From Pseudomonadota bacterium (GTDB taxonomy: Bacteria > Pseudomonadota > Gammaproteobacteria > Burkholderiales > Gallionellaceae), in the NCBI GenBank assembly GCA_021851345.1, contig JAJZEQ010000123.1:1-39461 (forward strand): a DNA stretch of 39,461 bases. Direction: 5' to 3'. The notes beneath the pieces are model-generated. The model was not told the DNA's origin. It did not search any database and was given only the letters and a program-made list of their open reading frames with translations. Shown one piece after another: positions 1-9,430 of the stretch. Every line of letters starts with the position of its first letter. Position 1 is the stretch's first letter. A program made the translations under genes and the position numbers.

Positions 1-37
1 GTACCCGGAAGAAAAACTGGTTCCAGAGGTTATTCAA

Positions 38-580
38 TTGAAAAACAGATACGTTTGGCTTTTTGTTTCGGCATGGCTGCTGTTGCTTGCCGGATGCGCG
101 GGCGTCGCAACACGGCCATCAACCCCTGCTGCCGCACCCGCAACTGTTCCGCCCGCGGCGCAGCAACCGGGTGCCGCCGCCGCGCCGGTGCCTAGATCGG
201 CGATGTCGGGCAACCGCGCCGTGATCGCGCTGCTGGACCGGGCGCAGACCGACAGCGAGGGCGGGCAGCGTGAAGCGGCCGGCGCATCGCTGGAGCGCGC
301 GCTGCGCATCGAACCGCGCAATCCCTGGTTATGGTTTGAGCTTGCGCAATTGCGCCTGGCCCAGGGCCAGTATGCGCAGGCGATCACGCTGGCCCGCAAG
401 TCGAACAGTTTTTCCGGACGCCAATATCGCGTGCAAGCCGAAAACTGGCGGGTGATAGCACGGGCGCGCGTGTCGCAAGGCGACGCGGCGGGCGCCGATC
501 AGGCGTTCAAGCGCGCATCAGACCTTGAGCAGCAGGCCGGTGCGGAGGCGAATCACGACGCCGGATTCCACGGACAATGA
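38..580 (+). CDS. TPR-like lipoprotein
   Basis: TTG start; signal peptide with lipobox LLLAGC; TPR-like helices (ALRIEPRNPWLWFELAQLRLAQGQYAQAITLARKS). Confidence 0.75.
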   Translation: MKNRYVWLFVSAWLLLLAGCAGVATRPSTPAAAPATVPPAAQQPGAAAAPVPRSAMSGNRAVIALLDRAQTDSEGGQREAAGASLERALRIEPRNPWLWFELAQLRLAQGQYAQAITLARKSNSFSGRQYRVQAENWRVIARARVSQGDAAGADQAFKRASDLEQQAGAEANHDAGFHGQ

Positions 581-587
581 GCGCGCC

Positions 588-854
588 ATGGAAATGATCA
601 GGATCAACTCGGGCAGGCTGCGAGCCATCGGCTACGATAAGCGCGCCCGCCTGCTGCAGGTGCAACTCGACGACGGCAGCACGCTGCAGTACAGCGGCGT
701 CGGCGAAGAAGCCTGGCGCCGGTTCAGCAACTCGGGCGCGGCATGGAGTTTCTATCGCGACAATATCGAGGAAGAGTTCACCGGCGTGCGCGTTTCCGGA
801 AATTCCCGCGCAGCCGCGAATCCGCTCGACGAATTATTCCGTAAGCCAGAGTAG
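588..854 (+). CDS. KTSC domain-containing protein
   Basis: MEMIRINSGRLRAIGYDKRARLLQVQLDDGSTLQYSGV...FYRDNIEEEFTGVRV resembles KTSC family; ATG at 588 inside the longer ORF 525-854. Confidence 0.75.
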   Translation: MEMIRINSGRLRAIGYDKRARLLQVQLDDGSTLQYSGVGEEAWRRFSNSGAAWSFYRDNIEEEFTGVRVSGNSRAAANPLDELFRKPE

Positions 855-911
855 TCATGTCAGCAATTTCATTGTCCGGATTTATTCGTTCGTTTTTTGA
901 GAGAGGAAAGC

Positions 912-1718
912 ATGAGTATTGACCCGATGGATGAGTTCAAATCCAGGCAACGCGAAACCTGGACGATGGGAAATTTCGGCGACATGGCTGTCTTCACGAC
1001 ACCCGTGGCCGGGCATCTGGTGCGCTACGCCGGGGTGAGCGGCGGCCAGGCGGTGCTGGATGTGGGGACGGGAACCGGCGTGGTTGCGATCACGGCGCGG
1101 CGCGCCGGCGCCAGGGTGACCGGACTTGACCTGACCCCTGCGCTGCTTGCGCATGCGAAGGTAAGCGCCACGCTGGCCGAGCTTGACGATATCGCCTGGC
1201 ATGAAGGCGATGCCGAGGCGCTGCCTTTTCCGGATGCATCTTTCGATGTCGTGTTGAGCCAGTTCGGGCATATATTCGCGCCGCGGCCCGAAGTTGCGCT
1301 GGGCGAGATGCTGCGCGTGCTGAAGCCGGGTGGCACCATCGCGTTCGCCACCTGGCCAGGCGAGCAACTGATTGGCCGCCAGTTCAGCCTGATCGCGAAA
1401 TATATTCCGCCGCAGCAGGGCGTCGCTTCGCCGCTGCAGTGGGGCGATGTAGCTGTCGTGCGGCAACGGCTGGGGGAAAGCGTAAAAGGCCTGCATTTTG
1501 AGCGGGGCACGATGGCTATCCCGGCGCTCAGCCCCAGGCATTTGCGCCTGTTCCAGGAAGCCAAGGCCGGCCCTTTCATCCGCGCCGTGCAGGCTTTGCA
1601 GCAAGAGCCCGCAAGGCTGGAGGTGTGGCGCAGAGAAATGGATGAGGTGCTGGGCGAATACCTGCACGACAATGTCGTCCGTCACGAGTATTTGCTGACG
1701 CGGGCGATCAAGGTCTGA
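912..1718 (+). CDS. class I SAM-dependent methyltransferase
   Basis: Motif I VLDVGTGTGVVAI, plus FDVVLSQFGHIFAPRPEVALGEMLRVLKPGG; SD-like gagaggaaag before ATG at 912. Confidence 0.9.
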   Translation: MSIDPMDEFKSRQRETWTMGNFGDMAVFTTPVAGHLVRYAGVSGGQAVLDVGTGTGVVAITARRAGARVTGLDLTPALLAHAKVSATLAELDDIAWHEGDAEALPFPDASFDVVLSQFGHIFAPRPEVALGEMLRVLKPGGTIAFATWPGEQLIGRQFSLIAKYIPPQQGVASPLQWGDVAVVRQRLGESVKGLHFERGTMAIPALSPRHLRLFQEAKAGPFIRAVQALQQEPARLEVWRREMDEVLGEYLHDNVVRHEYLLTRAIKV

Positions 1719-1770
1719 CAGCAGGGGTAACCGGGAGCGAACAGCAGGGCCAATATCACATTTGCTTTTC

Positions 1771-2082
1771 TACTGAGGTTTCCATATTTGACGACAGTGA
1801 CACATCTTGCGGAATGCGGTCAGGAGAAATTCAAAAACTGGCACGTCATTCCCGCGAATTCGGGGAATCCAGAATGCCTCGTCATTGCAACAAGGCTTTA
1901 GCTGCGAGCGGAGCGCGGCAGAGGCGAAGCCGACGCGGCAATCCAGTAATGCTGTCATTGCGAGAAGGCGTAGCCGACGTGGCAATCCAGAGGGTTTAAA
2001 AAAATGCATCCTGGTCTTGCTGGATTGCTTCACTTCGTTCGCAATGACGGCAGGGGTGTCGTGAATTATGGAAGTATCAATA
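1771..2082. repeat. TIR-bounded MITE-like element, copy A
   Basis: Ends TACTGAGGTTTCCATATTTGACGACAGTGACAC and GTGTCGTGAATTATGGAAGTATCAATA match, in reverse orientation, the ends of copy C at 38099-38405; interior has GTCATTGCGA...CAATCCAG palindromic modules. Confidence 0.7.
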
Positions 2083-2151
2083 ATTAAGGACTGGTAGCAA
2101 ATATGAATCATTTCGCCGACCCGCACTCGCGCTGACGGCAGAAACTCAGCC

Positions 2152-3900
2152 TCACTCCCCGAGCGCCATCTCCAGTTCCAGCCAGCCTTCTTCCAGTTCC
2201 GCCACTTTGGCTTCCAGTCTTGCATGCGCCGCGTTCAGTTCGGTGATCCTGTCGCGGTCGGGGCTGGCATAGGTGACGGGATCGGCGAGTTGCCGGTTGA
2301 CTGCGGCGAGTTCCGCCTGTGCGGTGGCCAGCGCGGTTTCGAGTTTGGTTTGCCTGGACTGCAGCGCCTTGCGGTTGGGCTTGGGCGCGGCGGGCAGGCT
2401 GGGCTTTGCCGGTTTGGCTTGCACGGTCTCGCGCGGGCGGCGGGTCTCGATCCAGTTCTTGTAGTCTTCCAGGTCACCGTCGAACAGTTTCGCTTCGCCA
2501 TCGGCGACCAGCCACAGCTCGTCGGCCACGGCGCGGATCAGGCTGCGGTCGTGCGACACGATCACCACGGCGCCGGTGTATTCCTCCAGCGCGATCGTGA
2601 GCGCGTCGCGCATGTCCAGGTCGAGGTGGTTGGTGGGTTCGTCGAGCAGCAGCAAGTGCGGCTTTTGCCAGGCCAGCAGCGCCAGCGTGGTTTCCTTGGG
2701 CGCGATGCGCTCCATGTGTTGCAGCGGGGTTGCGTTGCTGTCGAGATTTTCCAGCTGGTGCTGGGCGAAGTAGCCGATGCGGATGTCCGGCGTGATCTCC
2801 AGCGTGCCCGAGGTGGGCTGCAACTCGCCCACCAACAGCTTGATCAGCGTGGATTTGCCCGCGCCGTTGGGGCCGAGCAGCGCGATGCGCGCGCCGGAAC
2901 GCAGCACCAGTTCGACATTCTTGAACAGTGTCTTGTCGCCATAGGCGAAGCCCATCTTCTCAGCACGCATCAACAAATCGGGGCTGCGTTCGGGCGCTTC
3001 GATCTCCAGTTCGAAATGACCGTCGGTGACATGCACGGCGGCGATGCGCGTGATCCTGTCCAGCGCCTTGATGCGGCTTTGCGCCTGCCTGGCCTTGGTG
3101 GCCTGGGCGCGGAAGCGGCGCACAAAATCTTCCAGGTGCGCGATCTTTTCCTGCTGCTTGTTGAACGCCTGATTCTGCTGCGCGATCTTTTCAGCGCGGG
3201 CGCGCTCGAAGTCGTCGTAGTCGCCGGTGTAGCAGTCTATGGTCCGGTCGTGCACATGGGCGATGCGGTTGACGCAGGCATTGAGGAATTCGCGGTCGTG
3301 CGAGACCAGCAGGATGCTGCCGGGATAGCGCGCCAGGTACTGTTCCAGCCAGATGATCGCCTCGAGGTCGAGATGGTTTGTGGGTTCGTCCAGCAACAGC
3401 AGGTCGGCTCTGTGCATCAGCGCGCGCGCCAGGTTCAAACGCATGCGCCAGCCGCCGGAGAAGCTGGTCACCGGGCGTTCCAGCGTGTCGTTGGCAAAGC
3501 CCAGCCCGTTCAGCAGTTGCGCGGCACGCGCCGGGGCACCGTAGCCGTCGATGACCTCGAAGCGCTGTTGCGCATCGAACCATGCCGCATCGTGATTTTC
3601 CTTCGCCAGTGTTTTCTCCAGCAGGCGCAGCTCCACATCCCCGTCGAGCACGAACTCCAGAGCGGGCTCATCGGAGCTCGCGATCTCCTGTTCGACGAAC
3701 GCGATGGTCTTGCCGGACTGCATGGAAATCTCGCCGCCGTCGGGCTTGATCTCGTCGCGTATCAGTCGGAACAGCGTGGATTTGCCGCAGCCGTTTTTGC
3801 CTACCAGGCCGATGCGCTGGTCGGGGAACGCCTGCAGGCTCACATTTTGCAGCAGCGGCATGCCGCCTTGCAGGTATGACAGATTCTGGATATTGAGCAT
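2152..3900 (-). CDS. ABC-F family ATP-binding protein (YheS/Uup-like) with altered second ATPase domain
   Basis: Two Walker A motifs (GLVGKNGCGKST, ALLGPNGAGKST), two LLLLDEPTNHLDL; signature SFSGGWRMRL only in domain 1. Confidence 0.9.
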   Translation of the reverse strand: MLNIQNLSYLQGGMPLLQNVSLQAFPDQRIGLVGKNGCGKSTLFRLIRDEIKPDGGEISMQSGKTIAFVEQEIASSDEPALEFVLDGDVELRLLEKTLAKENHDAAWFDAQQRFEVIDGYGAPARAAQLLNGLGFANDTLERPVTSFSGGWRMRLNLARALMHRADLLLLDEPTNHLDLEAIIWLEQYLARYPGSILLVSHDREFLNACVNRIAHVHDRTIDCYTGDYDDFERARAEKIAQQNQAFNKQQEKIAHLEDFVRRFRAQATKARQAQSRIKALDRITRIAAVHVTDGHFELEIEAPERSPDLLMRAEKMGFAYGDKTLFKNVELVLRSGARIALLGPNGAGKSTLIKLLVGELQPTSGTLEITPDIRIGYFAQHQLENLDSNATPLQHMERIAPKETTLALLAWQKPHLLLLDEPTNHLDLDMRDALTIALEEYTGAVVIVSHDRSLIRAVADELWLVADGEAKLFDGDLEDYKNWIETRRPRETVQAKPAKPSLPAAPKPNRKALQSRQTKLETALATAQAELAAVNRQLADPVTYASPDRDRITELNAAHARLEAKVAELEEGWLELEMALGE

Positions 3901-4121
3901 GGGCGCGATGATATCAGACGGGGCGGGTCATTCCGGCACACCCTCATGGGGCCATACCGGGGCTTGAATAACGGGACACCTGACCACATATATACAAAGT
4001 GTCCGGGCATTACCGCTGGCAGCCTGAACACGGGGGTAATTCCGGGATGCGGTTTACCCTCCGGGATGCTTGGATTTCTATCCGGATTACCGGGGCCAGC
4101 TGATCACGTGAGGATACGAAT

Positions 4122-4679
4122 ATGAGGAAAATTTATTTGCTGGCAATGATGATGGCGCTGGTGGGACTGGAAGGATGCTCGACCTTTTCATCCAGCCTTG
4201 CAGGTGGCACTGCGGGTTACGGCCATGAACTGACAAAAAATGATAGCGGGATTCTTTATGGCCCGTTGCTCAAACTGCCCGCTTCGGACAATACCGTAAA
4301 ATCTGCTTGCGATGCGATTCAGAATGCCGATAAACGATGCGCCCGCCAGGATGATTATGTATTGGGTGTTATCAACCCGCAAAGAAAAGCGTTGGCTATG
4401 GCCAAAATTTTAGTCCTGATTCCAAAGGACAAACAAATTCAACCATGCGATGGAATCGAATCTGGCGGGTGTACCTTTTTGAAGGTGCAGGCGGAAAAGG
4501 GAGGGCTTGGCAAAGTTATTGAAATTGCTTCTGTGCCGGGTGACAAAAAATGTTACTGGATGGGGGGTGTCGGTGTAGGCCACACCGTTTGCCCGGCTTA
4601 CGGTTGGGATGCTGACAAAGACCTGCGCGATTTTGATTCCACCCTTGGCGGGTCAATAACAGGCGTTTATGACAAGTAA
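4122..4679 (+). CDS. hypothetical lipoprotein
   Basis: MRKIYLLAMMMALVGLEGCSTFSSS lipobox; SD-like gaggat upstream. Confidence 0.7.
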   Translation: MRKIYLLAMMMALVGLEGCSTFSSSLAGGTAGYGHELTKNDSGILYGPLLKLPASDNTVKSACDAIQNADKRCARQDDYVLGVINPQRKALAMAKILVLIPKDKQIQPCDGIESGGCTFLKVQAEKGGLGKVIEIASVPGDKKCYWMGGVGVGHTVCPAYGWDADKDLRDFDSTLGGSITGVYDK

Positions 4680-4802
4680 CGTAACGCATCCGGACGGGGT
4701 GCGTTTAAACGCACAACACTGAAACTGCGCGGAAATTCAGCCAGCCAGGCCGCACGAGCTACAAAGTCATGCGACCCCTTGTTGTGATGTGAAACGGCCC
4801 CG

Positions 4803-6050
4803 TCAACCGTTGAGGAAATGTTTGCTGACCGACCGGTTCAGCAGTGCTTCCAGTGTGCTGTCGTCGGCGCGGCTGATCTCCTGGTAAAGGGGATAGGCAA
4901 TGCCGCCGAAGGTGGATAACAGTTCGGGATCGAAGCGACTGCCGCTGTCGCGTTGCAGGAGGTCCATTGTTTCCCCGAAACCGAAGGGTTCCTTGTACGG
5001 ACGCTTTGAGGTGAGCGCGTCGAACACGTCGACAATCGCGAAGATGCGCGCGTTCAGGGGAATTTCCTTCCCCTTCAGCCCCTTCATATAGCCGCTGCCA
5101 TCGAATTTTTCGTGGTGGAACTCTACTACCTCCCTCGCCCCGGCCAGCCAGTTGGATTTGCTGATGATATCCACTCCCAGCAGCACATGGCTGCGCATCA
5201 CCTCAAATTCCGTATCGGACAGGCTGGCGGGCTTGAGCAGGATGTTGTCGCGAATGCCGATTTTGCCCACGTCGTGCAGGAATGCGCCGGCAATCAGGTT
5301 GCGTATCTTCGGGCTGGGCAATCCCAGCGTCTCGGCGAGGCGTATTGCGTAAAGGGTGACCCGGTAATTATGGCTGTTGGTGTCGGAATCCCGTTCGGCG
5401 ATGGCGCTGCCCAGCACATCCATCAACTCGATATGGCTTTTAAGCAGGTCGGTGGCGAGATTGATCAACCCGCGGTTGAGGGAAATGATAATGGGGTAGA
5501 GCATGATAGCGGTGATGAGGACCACCACCACCACCAAGAGCAGGGTGCGGATGATATCCGCTTCGATATTGTGCAGGGTTTCGGCATCAACCTGATACAC
5601 GCCCTCGAAATAACCGACCAGGTCTCCGCGTTTATCCTGGAGAGGCAACAGCACCTGCAGGAACAACTGCCTGTCGATCCAGAATTTCTTGTAATAGCGG
5701 GTGTTCTCCATCGGGAAATGGTGAACATACTGTTCGAGCTTTTGCTCTACCATCTCCCTGCCCGGGCTTACTTCCCGCAGTATCTGCTTTTTGTGTTCAT
5801 CGTAGAGATCGAGAACAATGAAATGCCCCTTGAGGAATTCGTCGGCTTTTCGTTTCAGCATTTCCACCTGACCGGCTCCGGACCGGTCAAACCCGGCGGT
5901 AAAGGATCGCGATTCTTTCACCGCCAGGTCAAGCACCAGCTCGTCCACCCCGTTCATTTTCAGGTAGAACACCGCTCCGCTGATTACCAGGGACAGCGAT
6001 AACCACCCCAGCAGCAGGCGCTTGACGATTTTTTTGTGAATGTTTTGCAT
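4803..6050 (-). CDS. HD-GYP domain protein (probable c-di-GMP phosphodiesterase) with two-TM sensor N-terminus
   Basis: FLHDVGKIGI..., HHEKFDGSGYMKGLKGKEIPL, DVFDALTSKRPYKEPF; start chosen at MQNIHKKIVKRLLLGWLSLSLVISG. Confidence 0.88.
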   Translation of the reverse strand: MQNIHKKIVKRLLLGWLSLSLVISGAVFYLKMNGVDELVLDLAVKESRSFTAGFDRSGAGQVEMLKRKADEFLKGHFIVLDLYDEHKKQILREVSPGREMVEQKLEQYVHHFPMENTRYYKKFWIDRQLFLQVLLPLQDKRGDLVGYFEGVYQVDAETLHNIEADIIRTLLLVVVVVLITAIMLYPIIISLNRGLINLATDLLKSHIELMDVLGSAIAERDSDTNSHNYRVTLYAIRLAETLGLPSPKIRNLIAGAFLHDVGKIGIRDNILLKPASLSDTEFEVMRSHVLLGVDIISKSNWLAGAREVVEFHHEKFDGSGYMKGLKGKEIPLNARIFAIVDVFDALTSKRPYKEPFGFGETMDLLQRDSGSRFDPELLSTFGGIAYPLYQEISRADDSTLEALLNRSVSKHFLNG

Positions 6051-6336
6051 GAGTGTGCAGTTTGGGAATCCACCCGGGATACGGAAAAAATAGCACGTTA
6101 GCGCAACAAAGCCAACAATCACGCCGGGTATCGCCAAACATCTGTATGCCGGCAGGCATGAAGCCGTGTGGTTTGTAGAAATCACCCGATATGACTTTTG
6201 GGCTTGTGGGAAAGATTTGCACGTATCCTTGCCGTCGCCCATAACCGTTTCAAGGTTCATTCCAGGATGCGATGCTGAGCTAGAATACGCGTTGAACCCA
6301 CACAACCCCGCCCGGGCGATACACGCTAATTCTTTC

Positions 6337-7806
6337 ATGGCAACGACCAGCAACCTTGCAAACCTGCAACCGGCTTCCGTCTGGGCGCACTTCGCCACGC
6401 TGTGCGCGATACCGCGTGCCTCGTATCGCGAGGCCGCGCTGCGGGAGCATCTGGTCGCATGGGCGCAGGGGCGCGGCATCGAAGCCATCGTTGATGGCGC
6501 GGGCAACCTGATCCTGAAGAAGCCCGCGAGCCCCGGCTGCGAGTCCGTGCCCGGCGTGATACTTCAGGGCCATCTCGACATGGTGTGCCAGGTCAATGCC
6601 GGGACCCGGCATGACTTCGAGCGCGACCCGATAAACACCGTGGTGCGCGATGGCTGGGTCATCGCGGAGGACACCACGCTGGGTGCGGACAACGGCATCG
6701 GTGTCGCGCTTGCGCTGGCCGCACTGGAAGAGGCCGGCCTGATCCATCCACCGCTGGAGGTGCTGCTTACCGTCAACGAGGAATTCGGCATGGATGGCGC
6801 GCGCGGGCTGGTGCCCGGCACTTTGCTGGGAAGGACGCTGATCAACCTCGACACCGAGGAGTGGGGACATTTCTATCTGGGCTGCGCGGGCGGGGTGGAT
6901 GTGGAAGTGCTCCACGAATGCACACAGCAATACCTGCCGGCGGATTATGCGCTGCTGCAGTTCGAAGTGTCCGGGCTGCGCGGCGGCCATTCCGGCATCG
7001 ACATTCATCTCGGGCGCGGCAATGCGATCAAGCTGCTCGCGGAGGCGTTGCGCGACCTGTCCGCGCACACCGACGTGCGCCTGATCGGGTTGAAGGGCGG
7101 CACCGCGCGCAACGCGATTCCGCGCGAGGCCTGCGCCGTGTGCGCGCTGCCCATCGTCTTCGCATCGAATATCGACGAGTGGGTACGGCATCGGCATCAG
7201 GCATGGCGGGCGCGGTTCGCGGAGACGGATGGGAACGTGTCGTTTGCATGCGAGCACTACGACACGCCGCCGGACAACTCCATCTCGCGCACCGAGCAGG
7301 ATAGCCTGCTCGCCTTCCTCGACAGCGCCGTCAACGGAGTCGCGCGTATCAGCGGTGACTTTCCCGGCGTGACGGATACCTCATCCAACCTCGGCGTGGT
7401 TGCGCTGGAACACGGCGCGTTCCGCGCGACCTTCAAGGTGCGTTCGCTGCAGGACGCGCGCGCGGATGCGCTGGCCGACAAGCTGGTCTCCTATGCCACC
7501 GCCCACGGCTTGCAGGCCTATAAGGACGGCGCGTATCCGGGCTGGACGCCAGACCCGTCATCATCCCTGCTCGGGCTGTGCCAGCAGGTGTACCGGGAAC
7601 AATTCGGCCGGCCCGCATCGTTGCAGGTGATCCACGCCGGGCTGGAATGCGGCCTGCTCGCCGCCAGCCATCCGCATCTGGACATGATCTCGTTCGGCCC
7701 CGACATTCGCGGCGCGCATGCGCCCGGCGAAAGCGTGGAAATTGAATCCGTCGCGCGCTGCTGGCAATTGCTCAAGGCAGTGCTGAAAACAATGGCGACG
7801 ACTTAG
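6337..7806 (+). CDS. pepD: aminoacyl-histidine dipeptidase (PepD, M20 family)
   Basis: GVILQGHLDMVCQVN, DTTLGADNGIGVALALAALE, LLTVNEEFGMDGA. Confidence 0.92.
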   Translation: MATTSNLANLQPASVWAHFATLCAIPRASYREAALREHLVAWAQGRGIEAIVDGAGNLILKKPASPGCESVPGVILQGHLDMVCQVNAGTRHDFERDPINTVVRDGWVIAEDTTLGADNGIGVALALAALEEAGLIHPPLEVLLTVNEEFGMDGARGLVPGTLLGRTLINLDTEEWGHFYLGCAGGVDVEVLHECTQQYLPADYALLQFEVSGLRGGHSGIDIHLGRGNAIKLLAEALRDLSAHTDVRLIGLKGGTARNAIPREACAVCALPIVFASNIDEWVRHRHQAWRARFAETDGNVSFACEHYDTPPDNSISRTEQDSLLAFLDSAVNGVARISGDFPGVTDTSSNLGVVALEHGAFRATFKVRSLQDARADALADKLVSYATAHGLQAYKDGAYPGWTPDPSSSLLGLCQQVYREQFGRPASLQVIHAGLECGLLAASHPHLDMISFGPDIRGAHAPGESVEIESVARCWQLLKAVLKTMATT

Positions 7807-7872
7807 GTCCTGTTGGAATCCAGGGCAGAAATCCCGGCATATCCCGTGACAACAACACAAGACAGGAGTGGC

Positions 7873-9042
7873 ATGATGCAAACCGGCCCGCGCGAAATAG
7901 TCACACCTTTCAGGGCTATCCCGCTGGAAATCCCCGAGGGGATGAAACACAACGAGTTTTTCAACAGCGCGGAAAACCTTGATGACCTGGTGCACAACAA
8001 CGGTTTGCTGGTGAATCAGGAAAACCTGCTGTTGTATCGCAAGGCGCTGGGACACAGCACCGAGTTCGATTGCTCCATCATCTACAACACGTCCAAGACC
8101 ATACTCAATCCGCTGGGGCGGCCGGTGCGGCGCACGCAGGTGGCGGACAACGTCAAGCATGTGTGGAACCGGATGAACCAGATCATCATCGATTACATGC
8201 TGGAGCAGTATCCCGATCCGGGGGAGGCGCTGATCCTGGCCGGCGAAGCGAGCCTGGATGCGACCTGGCCGCTGACTTCTGCCGGCGTGCCCAGCATCCG
8301 CATGCTGCACAACCACTTTGTCGTTTTTCCGATGGAGGCATTGCGCAACGCCAGGCCGGCTGATGCCGGCAATCCCAACCTTACCGACGGCGGCCAGCAC
8401 AGCCTGTTTCAGGCATACATGCGCGACGTGTACCGCGAGTTCTTCGACCGGGCGCTGAGCCTGCGCATTCTCAAACCTGCCAGCGGGGCGGATGCCCGCA
8501 TCGCCCTGACCGGATACCCGCAGGGCTTGCCCAGCTGGGAAATACAGGGCGGGGCGGGCGCGCTCAGGGACGTGCATTTCTGGAGGGAATACGACGAGGT
8601 GCTGAAAGGCTTCATCGATTTCTATCGCAGCTTCTTTTCCCAGGTCTCCACGCGCAACGCGGCTATGCTGCCGGATGTCTATTTCCCGGAACAGGTGGAA
8701 AGCGTGCTGCTGTTCAACAATGATTTCATGAAGGCGGCAAAGAAGGTGCGCGACCTGTGCATCGTGGATGCGAAATATGCGAATGCGATACGCTGGCAGC
8801 CGGCGTTCAAGCAGCTGATCTACCGCAACGATGCCGGCAAACTGATCGTGACCATCAGCCAGAACTCCATCGGCAACGCGATCACCGAGCTGCTCGGTGT
8901 CGTGGTGAACCGCGTCCCGGATGCCGAAGCCTATGCCAGGCACGAACCCGCATTGATCGCGCACCTGCTTGAGGTGCGCCGCCGCCTGGCCGAGGCCGAT
9001 CTTGGCGAGGGGATCGCCACCGCCCACTGGACCAAGGAATAG
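7873..9042 (+). CDS. conserved hypothetical protein
   Basis: Long ORF with SD-like aggag before ATG; no family confidently recognised. Confidence 0.7.
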   Translation: MMQTGPREIVTPFRAIPLEIPEGMKHNEFFNSAENLDDLVHNNGLLVNQENLLLYRKALGHSTEFDCSIIYNTSKTILNPLGRPVRRTQVADNVKHVWNRMNQIIIDYMLEQYPDPGEALILAGEASLDATWPLTSAGVPSIRMLHNHFVVFPMEALRNARPADAGNPNLTDGGQHSLFQAYMRDVYREFFDRALSLRILKPASGADARIALTGYPQGLPSWEIQGGAGALRDVHFWREYDEVLKGFIDFYRSFFSQVSTRNAAMLPDVYFPEQVESVLLFNNDFMKAAKKVRDLCIVDAKYANAIRWQPAFKQLIYRNDAGKLIVTISQNSIGNAITELLGVVVNRVPDAEAYARHEPALIAHLLEVRRRLAEADLGEGIATAHWTKE

Positions 9043-9169
9043 CAATGGTCGACATCGTTACGATGCAAGCCGGTACACCTGGCAAAACTCCCCCAACTTT
9101 CCATGCCGGTGTTGCGCGGGGCCGGGAGTCCCGGCCGGCTGGAACAACTCCCGTGCATGCAGAGGCGGA

Positions 9170-9409
9170 ATGAAACTGTTGCTGTACGGAACCCGATTCT
9201 GCCATTTGTGCGAACAGGCCGGGGCGGTGCTTCATGCTGCAGGGGTGGCGGCCGAATATATCGACATTGCGGAAGATGAGGCGCTGCTTGAAAAATACGG
9301 CATGCGCATTCCCGTGGTGCGGCGTGCTGACAGCGGGGCGGAGCTTGATTGGCCTTTCGACGGGGCGGCGCTGAATGTGCTGGCGGGGCCGGCAAAAAAT
9401 ATCAAATGA
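9170..9409 (+). CDS. glutaredoxin-like (DUF836-type) protein
   Basis: MKLLLYGTRFCHLCEQAGAVL... CxxC near N-terminus, thioredoxin-like; ATG at 9170. Confidence 0.8.
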   Translation: MKLLLYGTRFCHLCEQAGAVLHAAGVAAEYIDIAEDEALLEKYGMRIPVVRRADSGAELDWPFDGAALNVLAGPAKNIK

Positions 9410-9430
9410 ATCACGGGGTGCTGAATAACC

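Noticed and set aside
1770-2225. 151-aa minus-strand ORF and small plus-strand ORFs 1807-2064
   Set aside because: They translate the dispersed TIR/REP-like repeat (copy A), not a credible protein.
2224-3879. 551-aa plus-strand ORF antisense to the ABC-F gene
   Set aside because: Mirror of a high-GC coding region; the opposite strand has clear ABC motifs, and this ORF has no recognisable domain.
4699-4714. 16-nt palindrome GTGCGTTTAAACGCAC downstream of the lipoprotein gene
   Set aside because: Real but short, single copy seen, and no T-tract; not enough to assign a role.
7561-9045. 494-aa minus-strand ORF antisense to the 7873-9042 gene
   Set aside because: Antisense shadow ORF; the sense gene has an SD and credible protein composition.
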